Assembly: GCA_003599415.1 (NCBI GenBank)
Contig: QZKB01000030.1
Coordinates: 1 to 42,151, forward strand
Direction of reading: 5' to 3'
Source of the DNA: Ignavibacteriales bacterium
GTDB lineage: Bacteria; Bacteroidota; Ignavibacteria; Ignavibacteriales; SURF-24
DNA: 42,151 nt
Made by a program: the position numbers and the translations under genes. The notes below the pieces were generated by a model. It was not told the DNA's origin. It did no database searches and saw only the letters and a list, made by a program, of their open reading frames with translations. Of this stretch, positions 35,171 through 42,151 are shown piece after piece; position 1 is the first letter of the stretch; each line of letters starts with the position of its first letter.

Positions 35171-35719
35171 ATGACAACAAAAATAATTTACTTGAATGGT
35201 TTTATGGCTTCCGGCAAAAGCACAATTGGACCAATATTAGCAAACACGCTCGGGTGGGATTTTTACGACCTTGATAAAGTAATTGAACACGAACATGGAA
35301 AATCTGTTTCAAAAATATTTGAAGAGAAAGGAGAAAAATATTTCAGGGAGAAAGAAACCGAGATGCTCTGTAAATTGTCTCAGAAATTAAGAAGTGTAAT
35401 ATCGTTAGGCGGTGGTACGGCATCAAGCAATAATAATCTTGATGTAATGAAGAAGACCGGAAAAATAATTTATTTAAAAGCCTCTCCCGAAGCACTGTTC
35501 CAAAGGTTACGTTTTAAAAATGACAGGCCGTTACTTAACCCGGATTCCGAAGATGAAGCAGGGGCTAAACTAAAATTAAGGATTGAAGAACTTCTTAATA
35601 AAAGAGCACCGTATTACGAACAAGCAGATATAATAATCGATACGGATCAATATCCGCTCGGTAAAACAGTAGATTTAATTGCGAAACAAATCATAAAGAG
35701 AATAAATGAAGAAAATTGA
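35171..35719 (+). CDS. aroK: Shikimate kinase
   Basis: Phosphorylates shikimate at O-3 with ATP in the fifth step of the chorismate pathway; cytoplasmic. The 182-residue length is typical. Walker A is GFMASGKST (10-18); shikimate binding uses Asp35 (FYDLDKVIE), Arg59 (EKYFREKE) and the GGGT loop (80-83); the lid arginine is Arg119 in NDRPLL. The gene overlaps aroB by 14 bases, so the two are translationally coupled, as in many bacteria where aroK and aroB are neighbours. Confidence 0.97.
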   Translation: MTTKIIYLNGFMASGKSTIGPILANTLGWDFYDLDKVIEHEHGKSVSKIFEEKGEKYFREKETEMLCKLSQKLRSVISLGGGTASSNNNLDVMKKTGKIIYLKASPEALFQRLRFKNDRPLLNPDSEDEAGAKLKLRIEELLNKRAPYYEQADIIIDTDQYPLGKTVDLIAKQIIKRINEEN

Positions 35720-36794
35720 AGTTGAGTTGAAAGAAAAACCTTACCCGATTTTTATTGGAAAAAATATAATATCTCAGATATTACCTAAACAGATAAGTCA
35801 AAAATATTCAAAAATACTTATCATCTCAGATAAAAATGTCGCCGGTTTATATGGTAATGAATTAAATATCATCCTTAAAAAAACACGCAAACCGGTTTAT
35901 TCCATCAATGTTGCTTCCGGTGAAAATTCAAAATCCTATTTGCAGGTAGAAAGAATTCATAAATTTTTATTAAAGAATAATTTTAACCGAGATTCTCTGA
36001 TAGTTGGTTTTGGTGGAGGAGTTGTAGGTGACCTGGCTGGTTTTGTCGCTTCAACATATATGCGGGGTGTGGATTTTTGCCAGATTCCAACAACATTGCT
36101 GGCAATGGTTGATAGCTCTGTTGGCGGAAAAACAGGAATTAATTTGTCCGGTTCGAAAAATATTATTGGTTCATTCTATCAGCCTGTGTTTGTAATTGCA
36201 GAAACGAGTTTCCTGAAAACACTTGAAGAGGACGAATGGATTTGCGGCCTTGGTGAAATTCTTAAATACTCAATTATCGCTACGACCGGTTATTTCAATT
36301 TTGTCAAAAGAAACATAAAAAAGATTCTTGTGAGAGACGATAAAATTGTTGAGAGAATAGTATTTGAGTCGGTTAAAATAAAAGCGGCAGTAGTTAAACT
36401 TGATGAAAAGGAAGCCGGTCTAAGGAAGATTTTGAACCTTGGCCATACGTTTGGTCATGCAATTGAGAGTATTCTTAATTATAAAATAAAACATGGGGCA
36501 GCAGTTATCGCTGGACTTTTATTGATTGCAGACCTATCAAAAAGGGTAGGTATGCTTCAGGAAAAAGATTTTGTACAAATAAGTAACCTGCTGCAAGGTT
36601 TTACTTTTAATCATAGTCTGAAGAAATTAAGTACAGACGGAATGCTAAATCTTATGCTAAAGGACAAGAAGAGCCGCAATGATAAAATAAAGTTTGTTCT
36701 GATTAAGAAAATCGGTTATTTAGTTATTGATGCTGATGTAAACGAAATTTTGATTATAGAAACTTTGCAAAATGCCGGAGATATTCTTAAATAG
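35706..36794 (+). CDS. aroB: 3-dehydroquinate synthase
   Basis: Converts DAHP to 3-dehydroquinate, the second step of the chorismate pathway, using NAD and a divalent metal. The 362-residue length fits the family. Visible motifs are the nucleotide-binding GGGVVGDLAGFVASTYMRG, the PTTLLAMVDSSVGGKTGIN active-site segment, a metal-binding Glu in CGLGEILKYS, and metal-binding His residues in NLGHTFGHAIE and IKHGAAV. Overlaps the end of aroK. Downstream it meets the convergent HEAT-repeat gene after 26 bases; a short TAGG/CCTA stem followed by a T-run at about 36792-36818 may end transcription. Confidence 0.97.
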   Translation: MKKIEVELKEKPYPIFIGKNIISQILPKQISQKYSKILIISDKNVAGLYGNELNIILKKTRKPVYSINVASGENSKSYLQVERIHKFLLKNNFNRDSLIVGFGGGVVGDLAGFVASTYMRGVDFCQIPTTLLAMVDSSVGGKTGINLSGSKNIIGSFYQPVFVIAETSFLKTLEEDEWICGLGEILKYSIIATTGYFNFVKRNIKKILVRDDKIVERIVFESVKIKAAVVKLDEKEAGLRKILNLGHTFGHAIESILNYKIKHGAAVIAGLLLIADLSKRVGMLQEKDFVQISNLLQGFTFNHSLKKLSTDGMLNLMLKDKKSRNDKIKFVLIKKIGYLVIDADVNEILIIETLQNAGDILK

Positions 36795-36820
36795 GTCCGG
36801 CTCCTAAATTATTTTTTTCT

Positions 36821-37225
36821 CTAATTTTTGTTCATCTTAAGATATGCATTGTAAAATTTTGTGCAGAAATTTCTCACTCTTTTACTGTCATCAAACTTTG
36901 CAGCCTGCTTAACCATGTAGGCTCCTTTTGCGTTTCCGATTTTAATAAGTGATAAAGCTGCCTGTATTCTTGCACTTTCTTCCTTTTCGCTATGAAGCAT
37001 TTTTATCAATGGCATCACAGCTCTTTCGGTTTTGTATTCACCAAGATAATATGCTGTACTTATTCTTAGTCCCAGATTATCGGATTTAAGACCTTCTAGC
37101 AAATTATCCTCTATTTTTTCAATACTTACGTTTGATTTTGTTTTTTCTGGTGAAGAAGCTTGTGTTGAGCCTGTTAGAATTAAAGTACAAATAATAACTG
37201 CCAGTAAACTGCTAATCGCTTTCAT
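36821..37225 (-). CDS. Small secreted HEAT-repeat protein
   Basis: A 134-residue protein with signal peptide (MKAISSLLAVIICTLILTGSTQAS). The mature part has about two to three HEAT-like helical repeats: NLGLRISTAYYLGEYKTERAV followed by MPLIKMLHSEKE, then SARIQAALSLIKIGNAKGAY. Such repeats make a protein-binding surface; no catalytic motif is present. It is a single gene, convergent with aroB, and a partner cannot be named. Confidence 0.8.
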   Translation of the reverse strand: MKAISSLLAVIICTLILTGSTQASSPEKTKSNVSIEKIEDNLLEGLKSDNLGLRISTAYYLGEYKTERAVMPLIKMLHSEKEESARIQAALSLIKIGNAKGAYMVKQAAKFDDSKRVRNFCTKFYNAYLKMNKN

Positions 37226-37696
37226 CTTTTTAATCCTTTCCTTTGTTAAAATTATTTAACTTACATGATGTATGACGGAATAGAAAAAGAAAAGTTGCAC
37301 ACCTTATCCAAACACAAATTTTGCTTAATTCCGATATGGAATTATTGAAATGGAATAATCGGTAAGGAATAAAGAAAAAGGAAGAAAAAAAAAATCACCA
37401 ATTAGTTGAAAAATAAAAAGTAGTATTTTAACTCACCCCTCACGAATGAAACGACAAAAATCCCCTCTCTTGTAAGAGAGGGGAAAAACCTGCGATAGCA
37501 GTTTGGGGTGAGTTCTATTAAAAACAAATAATTGTTTTCTTCTTCTATGTCGGAATTTACAAATTTTACTTCAACTTTTTTATTGATTTTTTTTATTCGG
37601 GAAAAAGTTATATTTATCACATAAAAAAATAGCACTGGCATAAGGGAGTATTCGAGGGAAGTATTCTGTAACTCAGAAAAATTTTCAGAGATTAAT
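37226..37696. other. Spacer with nested inverted repeat between HEAT gene and sensor kinase
   Basis: This 471-base stretch holds the nested inverted repeat at 37430-37514, A-rich tracts at about 37367-37395, and the presumed promoters of the HEAT gene (minus) and the sensor kinase (plus). No gene is supported: apparent open frames across it run through the repeat or antisense to the kinase. Confidence 0.6.
37430..37514. repeat. Nested inverted repeat (85 bp)
   Basis: Outer arms AACTCACCCC (37430-37439) and GGGGTGAGTT (37505-37514) are exact complements. Inside lies a perfect ten-pair stem CCCCTCTCTT (37462-37471)/AAGAGAGGGG (37474-37483) with a two-base loop. Elements of this shape are multicopy intergenic repeats in related genomes. 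It is GC-richer than its surroundings and might be a small non-autonomous mobile element. Confidence 0.7.
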
Positions 37697-40045
37697 TTGA
37701 AGACGACTCTTAAACATGTAATTCTAATAATATTTCTTAGCGCTTGCATTGCAAGTCTGAGTGATGTTACTTTTTTACATGCCGCCCAGAAAAAGCAAAT
37801 ACTCGTTTTAAATTCAGGTGAGTACGAAAACCTCTGGACTTCCGGAATTTTAAATAAACTCCGCAATAACTTCGTCTTCAATTATTCAAATTTTCAGCTC
37901 AACATTGAAAGCATTAATTTTAATGAGAACAAGAGTTGGATGGTAAACTACCAAAACTTTTCAGACTATCTTACAAAAAAATATACTGATGTAAAATTTG
38001 ATTTAATAATCACTATTGGTGATGAAGCTTTATCATATACCGGGTATGTAAAAAGAAAAATATTTAAAGGAATCCCCGTTTTATTTTCCGGTGTCTACAT
38101 GGTTGATACATCAGCTTTCAACCCAAAAAATGGATTTTCCGGAATAAGCACGAATATAAGTTTTCTTGAAACAATTCGGATGTATGTTTCTTTAACTCCG
38201 CAAAGAAAAAATCTGATTGTGCTTTTTGATAGTTCTCAAACCGGTAAGCTGAAAAGACAATTAATTTTGCCCGCTTTAAACAAACTTAAAAAAAAGAATT
38301 TTCAGATATCTCTTTTTGAAAATTTAACACTGGAAAGTTTTATTAATAAAATAAAAGCTAACCAGGATAGCAGTATTATATTCCTTGCGGGCAGGTTTAA
38401 AGATGAATTTAATTCATTCGGCAAACTTGATCTTTCTGCCGAGATTCTTTCTAAAAGATGCAACATTCCTATTTATAGTTTGCATAGTCAGCTGGTTAGA
38501 AATGGAATTGTTTCAGACAGGATTCCCAATGCCGGTTCAGATGGTGAATTGCTAACCACCGAAGCCGTTAAGATTCTACAGGGTACACCAATTGAACAAA
38601 TCCCTACAATTTATTCAAGAAATTTAAGATACATTTTTGATTATAAAAGAATACGTGAATTTGATATTGATATTGAATCAATTCCGGCTAACAGCATTAT
38701 ACTTAACAGAGAGGATACTTTCTTAGAAAAATACCTTGGCTACCTGCTTTTTTTAGCGGGAATAATTGTCTCTTCAATTATAATTATAACACTGATTAAG
38801 AATATTAGAGGAAGAAAAAAGGCAGAAAAGATTTTAAAAGAGAGTGAGGAAAGATTTAAAGAAATTTATGAAAACTCAACCGTTGGAATCTACAGAACCA
38901 CACCAGACGGAAAAGTGATGATGGCTAATCCTGCATTTATAAAAATTTTTGGTTATGATTCTTTTGAGATATTATCTATGCTTAACTTTGAAATTGAGTG
39001 CATACAGGCAGGATTTGACAGGGAAAAATTTAAAGCATGTCTTGAAAAGGAATCAATTATAAGAGACTATAACTACCCCTGGAAAAGACGAGACGGAACG
39101 ACTGTATATCTTAAAGAAAACGCAAAAGTATATAGAAAAAGTGATGGATCAGTTTCTTACTATGAAGGAATAGTTGAAGATGTTACTGAACGTAAAAAAG
39201 CTGAAGATGCTCGCGCTGAATATATTGAGGAACTAAAACGAAGCAAGGAATTAATTGAAAAAAGTGCACGGGAATTAAAAGAACTTAACATGAAATTGTA
39301 TAGTTCCGAAGAAAAGCTTAAGGAACTTAACCAAAGTAAAGATAAATTTTTCTCGCTTATTTCACACGATTTACGCAGCCCGTTAAATTCTGTGCTGGGC
39401 TTTACAGAAATTCTTGCCGAAAACCATGATGAATTAAGTAACGATGAAATTAAATCCTTTGCGGAAAATATTCATTCATTACTGAAAAATCTTTATAAGC
39501 TTATCGAAAATTTACTACAATGGTCTAGCCTGCAGACGGGCAGATTCGAATTTAATCCAATGAATATTAATATGCACCGGCTTTGCCGGGAGATTTTAGA
39601 ATTATTAAGCGGTAATGCTGTAAAGAAAAGAATCTCACTGATAAATTTAATTCCGCCTGACCTTAATGTTTTTGCTGATGAGTTTATGATTTACTCGGTT
39701 TTGCAAAACTTAATATCTAATGCTATTAAGTATACAAATCCCGGTGGTAAAATTATTGTTAAGGCTGTAACAGATGACAAATACTCAACTATTACCATAC
39801 AAGATAACGGAATTGGCATTTCATTAAAAGAACTTAATAATCTTTTTAGTATTGAATCAACATATTCTAAAACTGGTACGAATGGAGAAAGTGGTACTGG
39901 ACTCGGATTAATTTTATGTAAAGAATTAATTGAACTGAATAAAGGTAACATTTGGGTTGAAAGCGAAGTTGGCAGGGGTTCCGATTTTATTTTTACAATA
40001 CCTCTGTCCTCTGAAGAAAAAAAGATGTCTGAAAATGCAGTATAA
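37697..40045 (+). CDS. Sensor histidine kinase with ABC-substrate-binding-like periplasmic domain and PAS
   Basis: A 782-residue membrane sensor kinase. A signal sequence (KHVILIIFLSACIASLSDV) is followed by a periplasmic domain of about 310 residues resembling the ABC_sub_bind family (KQILVLNSGEYENLWTSG, DLIITIGDEALSY, GIPVLFSGVY, PIYSLHSQLVRNG). Then come a membrane helix (about 345-370), a PAS domain with PAC segment (about 390-510), a coiled coil, HisKA with phospho-acceptor His557 (LISHDLRSPLNSVL), and HATPase_c with NLISNAIKYT, DNGIGI and GTGLGL. It should sense a small molecule outside the membrane. The start is TTG 37697, chosen because the signal peptide begins there; no clear ribosome site supports it. 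The next gene overlaps its end by 11 bases. Confidence 0.9.
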   Translation: MKTTLKHVILIIFLSACIASLSDVTFLHAAQKKQILVLNSGEYENLWTSGILNKLRNNFVFNYSNFQLNIESINFNENKSWMVNYQNFSDYLTKKYTDVKFDLIITIGDEALSYTGYVKRKIFKGIPVLFSGVYMVDTSAFNPKNGFSGISTNISFLETIRMYVSLTPQRKNLIVLFDSSQTGKLKRQLILPALNKLKKKNFQISLFENLTLESFINKIKANQDSSIIFLAGRFKDEFNSFGKLDLSAEILSKRCNIPIYSLHSQLVRNGIVSDRIPNAGSDGELLTTEAVKILQGTPIEQIPTIYSRNLRYIFDYKRIREFDIDIESIPANSIILNREDTFLEKYLGYLLFLAGIIVSSIIIITLIKNIRGRKKAEKILKESEERFKEIYENSTVGIYRTTPDGKVMMANPAFIKIFGYDSFEILSMLNFEIECIQAGFDREKFKACLEKESIIRDYNYPWKRRDGTTVYLKENAKVYRKSDGSVSYYEGIVEDVTERKKAEDARAEYIEELKRSKELIEKSARELKELNMKLYSSEEKLKELNQSKDKFFSLISHDLRSPLNSVLGFTEILAENHDELSNDEIKSFAENIHSLLKNLYKLIENLLQWSSLQTGRFEFNPMNINMHRLCREILELLSGNAVKKRISLINLIPPDLNVFADEFMIYSVLQNLISNAIKYTNPGGKIIVKAVTDDKYSTITIQDNGIGISLKELNNLFSIESTYSKTGTNGESGTGLGLILCKELIELNKGNIWVESEVGRGSDFIFTIPLSSEEKKMSENAV

Positions 40046-42151
40046 ATTTTTTAAAAAATTAAAAATAAAAACAAAGATTGCTTTAGCATTAACAACATTA
40101 ATTGCTTTGGTCTCATTGTTCATCTATTTGTATTTCCCATATAGGCTGGAGAAAATTGCTTTTCAAAGGCTTACTGAAAGCTTTAGAATTACATCACTGA
40201 TGACTGCCTACAGTATAAGTCCTTCTTTGTATTTTAATGATCAGTTCGGTTCAAAGGAATCAATTGATGCAGCAAAACTGAATTCTGATTTGGTTTACCT
40301 TGTGGTTAGGGATAATGATGAAAAGGTGTTTTGCAGCTACAATAAACAAGTTGCTGTAAAATCTCTGTATCTTGATGAAAAAGATTCTTATTCGTCCGAT
40401 AAAAAGTATTTCAAAATTGTCACTCCTGTTATTCATAATAATGAAGTAATAGGAAAGTTATACCTCGGATTTTCACTTAATAATTATTATGATTCAATAA
40501 GAGAAAGCAGAATTGGTATTGGATTAACAAGCCTGGTAATATTTCTGATAGGAATATTTACAGTTTTTGCTGTCACCTCTTTAATTACAAGCCCATTGAA
40601 AAATCTTGTTAAAGTTGTAAGGCAAATAGCAGCAGGTGACCTGACTAAAAGAGCAATCATTAAATCGTCCGATGAACTTGGTGAACTGGCTATTAATTTC
40701 AATTCAATGGTGGATAATTTACATTTTGCTTATTCCGAATTAGAGCAAAGCAACAGGTTGCTTGAGGACAGAGTTGAGGAACGAACCGAACTTCTACAAA
40801 GAGAGGTTGACGAGCACAGAAATACAGTAGCAAAACTGAATATAAGTGAAGCTAAATCGAAAGCTTTATTAAACGCTGTGCCGGACTTAATGCTAGTCTT
40901 CGACAAAAACGGAAACTTCCTTGAATACAAATCAGAGTCGGAAGAAGAATTATTTTTTAAAACAAACTCACTTGTCGGCAAAAATGTTTTTGAAGTGCTG
41001 CCTGAATTCCTGGCAATCAAGACAATTAAGTATATCACTAAAACAATTTTAACCGGTGTAATTTCCGATTATGAATACCAGGTTGATTTTCAAGGCAAAA
41101 CAAAATACTATGAATCGCGTTTTGTACTGAAAGGCAGCGATGAAGTACTTTCAATAGTACGCGATATAACCGATAGAAAAATTAATGAAGAAGCCCTGAA
41201 GGAAAGTGAAGCAAAATTCAGAGCACTTGCGGAAACAATTCCTTCTGCAATTATAATTTTTAATAATTCAAAATTCTTGTATGTTAATCCGGGTATGGTT
41301 AGGCTTACCGGTTATAGTATGCAGGAGTTACTGCAAATGGAATTATGGCAGCTTATTCATCCTGATTATCTTGAATCAGCAAAGGAAAACGAACGCCAAA
41401 GATTTATAAATGTTAATGAACCGGCGCGTTATGAACTGTGTATCCTTACAAAATCCGGAGAGTTACGCTGGGTAGATTTTGCAACCAAATTTATAGAGTA
41501 CGAAGGAGTTACAGCATCAATTGGAAACGCAGTTGATATTACTGAAAGAAAGAATTATGAGAATGAACTAAGAAAACTTTACACTGCGGTTGAACAAAGT
41601 ATTAACTCGATAATTATTACTGATATCAAAGGTAATATTGAATATGTGAATCCAAAGTTTATCGCGGTAACCGGGTATTCCTTTAAAGAAGTAAAGGGAA
41701 GAAATCCGAGGTTCCTGAAATCAGGGAACAAGTTACCTTCTGAATATAAAAATCTGTGGGATACAATTTTAGAAGGGAAGGAGTGGCATGGTGAGTTTTT
41801 AAATAAGAAAAAAAGTGGTCAGTTATTCTGGGAATCTGCCTCAATTTCGGGTATTAAAAATTCGGACGGAATAATAACTCATTTTCTTGCGTTCAAAGAA
41901 GACATTACCGTGCAGAAAACAATTGAAGATAAATTAATACAATCGGAAAAAGATTACCGCGGTCTGTTTGAAAATTCTCATGATTCTATTCTGGTGGTTG
42001 ACCCTGAAAAAAATATTTTCCTTGATGTTAATTCACAAGCATGTAGTCTTTTTGATATTCCAAGAGAAGAATTTATAAATACTTCCTTTAACAACTTTGC
42101 CAGGGAACTGGATGAAAATATTTCTTCTTTTTGGACTAATAATCGCGGTTA
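40035..42151 (+). CDS. HAMP / multi-PAS sensor protein, probably a histidine kinase (partial, runs off the window)
   Basis: An open frame from ATG 40035 to the window end gives 705 residues with no stop. A membrane helix (IALALTTLIALVSLFIYLYF, about 14-33) is followed by a periplasmic sensor of about 120 residues with a Cache/CHASE-like look (VYLVVRDNDEKVF, VIGKLYLGFSLNNYY). Next are a second membrane helix (about 164-184), a HAMP domain (PLKNLVKVVRQIAAGDLTKR), and a coiled coil. Four PAS units follow, with landmarks VPDLMLVFDKNGNF, IPSAIIIFNNSKFLYVNPG, INSIIITDIKGNIEYVNP with the PAC segment KEDITVQK, and HDSILVVDPEKNIF. A kinase core presumably lies beyond the edge. The start overlaps the previous kinase gene by 11 bases, so the two are probably made together and may act in one pathway. 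Confidence 0.88.
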   Translation, partial: MQYKFFKKLKIKTKIALALTTLIALVSLFIYLYFPYRLEKIAFQRLTESFRITSLMTAYSISPSLYFNDQFGSKESIDAAKLNSDLVYLVVRDNDEKVFCSYNKQVAVKSLYLDEKDSYSSDKKYFKIVTPVIHNNEVIGKLYLGFSLNNYYDSIRESRIGIGLTSLVIFLIGIFTVFAVTSLITSPLKNLVKVVRQIAAGDLTKRAIIKSSDELGELAINFNSMVDNLHFAYSELEQSNRLLEDRVEERTELLQREVDEHRNTVAKLNISEAKSKALLNAVPDLMLVFDKNGNFLEYKSESEEELFFKTNSLVGKNVFEVLPEFLAIKTIKYITKTILTGVISDYEYQVDFQGKTKYYESRFVLKGSDEVLSIVRDITDRKINEEALKESEAKFRALAETIPSAIIIFNNSKFLYVNPGMVRLTGYSMQELLQMELWQLIHPDYLESAKENERQRFINVNEPARYELCILTKSGELRWVDFATKFIEYEGVTASIGNAVDITERKNYENELRKLYTAVEQSINSIIITDIKGNIEYVNPKFIAVTGYSFKEVKGRNPRFLKSGNKLPSEYKNLWDTILEGKEWHGEFLNKKKSGQLFWESASISGIKNSDGIITHFLAFKEDITVQKTIEDKLIQSEKDYRGLFENSHDSILVVDPEKNIFLDVNSQACSLFDIPREEFINTSFNNFARELDENISSFWTNNRG

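Noticed and set aside
37402-37881. 159-codon minus-strand open frame
   Set aside because: It runs through the nested inverted repeat and antisense to the start of the sensor kinase, whose signal peptide and domain are clear.

Overview
The window looks like a chromosome segment of an AT-rich bacterium in the Bacteroidota/Ignavibacteriota group. Supporting signs are -7 elements of the TAnnTTTG type, a TonB receptor followed by a DUF4249-type lipoprotein, GH3/beta-lactamase fusions, TPR and PAS histidine kinases, and the small palindromic repeats common between genes in these genomes. The lineage is inferred from gene content; no rRNA or other marker gene is present. I saw no tRNA, rRNA, CRISPR array, integrase or insertion sequence.

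Left part (1-6.7 kb), the accessory-looking region. The tail of a methyltransferase-like gene (3-140, +) is followed by a compact minus-strand operon: a caspase-family protease with an uncharacterised helical C-terminal half (4550-2832), a lipoprotein of the Leu/Ile/Val-binding family with no transporter beside it (2771-1653), and an unrecognised 496-residue protein (1650-160). I consider this trio the best candidate for an undescribed sensing/effector system. Upstream lie about 2.2 kb without an intact large gene: a twice-frameshifted pseudogene, a tiny ORF with a strong ribosome binding site, palindromic and direct repeats, and a 12-unit array with a strict 21-bp period.

Middle part (6.7-20.9 kb). 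A TPR sensor kinase is convergent with perR-katG (peroxide defence). Then come a proline-catabolism dehydrogenase (pruA), an 11-bp tandem array, a LolA-like periplasmic protein, an ABC-2 ATPase/permease pair, and a divergent outer-membrane set (TonB receptor, DUF4249-type lipoprotein, small barrel-like protein).

20.9-28.5 kb, minus strand: a cell-wall sugar recycling cluster made of an exported GH3 hexosaminidase/beta-lactamase-fold fusion, an AmpG-like permease and a BadF-type sugar kinase. Upstream, behind a terminator, is a sodium:solute symporter with a two-helix accessory protein. Together they would release anhydromuropeptides or amino sugars, import them and phosphorylate them.

28.5-37.2 kb: a duplicated EamA-like membrane protein, pstB-phoU without pstSCA, a TetR regulator, a PpiD-like periplasmic foldase, an outer-membrane barrel, the overlapping aroK-aroB pair of the shikimate pathway, and a secreted HEAT-repeat protein. 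37.2-42.2 kb: a nested inverted repeat, then two overlapping sensor genes. The first carries an ABC_sub_bind-type periplasmic sensor with PAS-HisKA-HATPase; the second is a HAMP/multi-PAS protein cut off by the window end.
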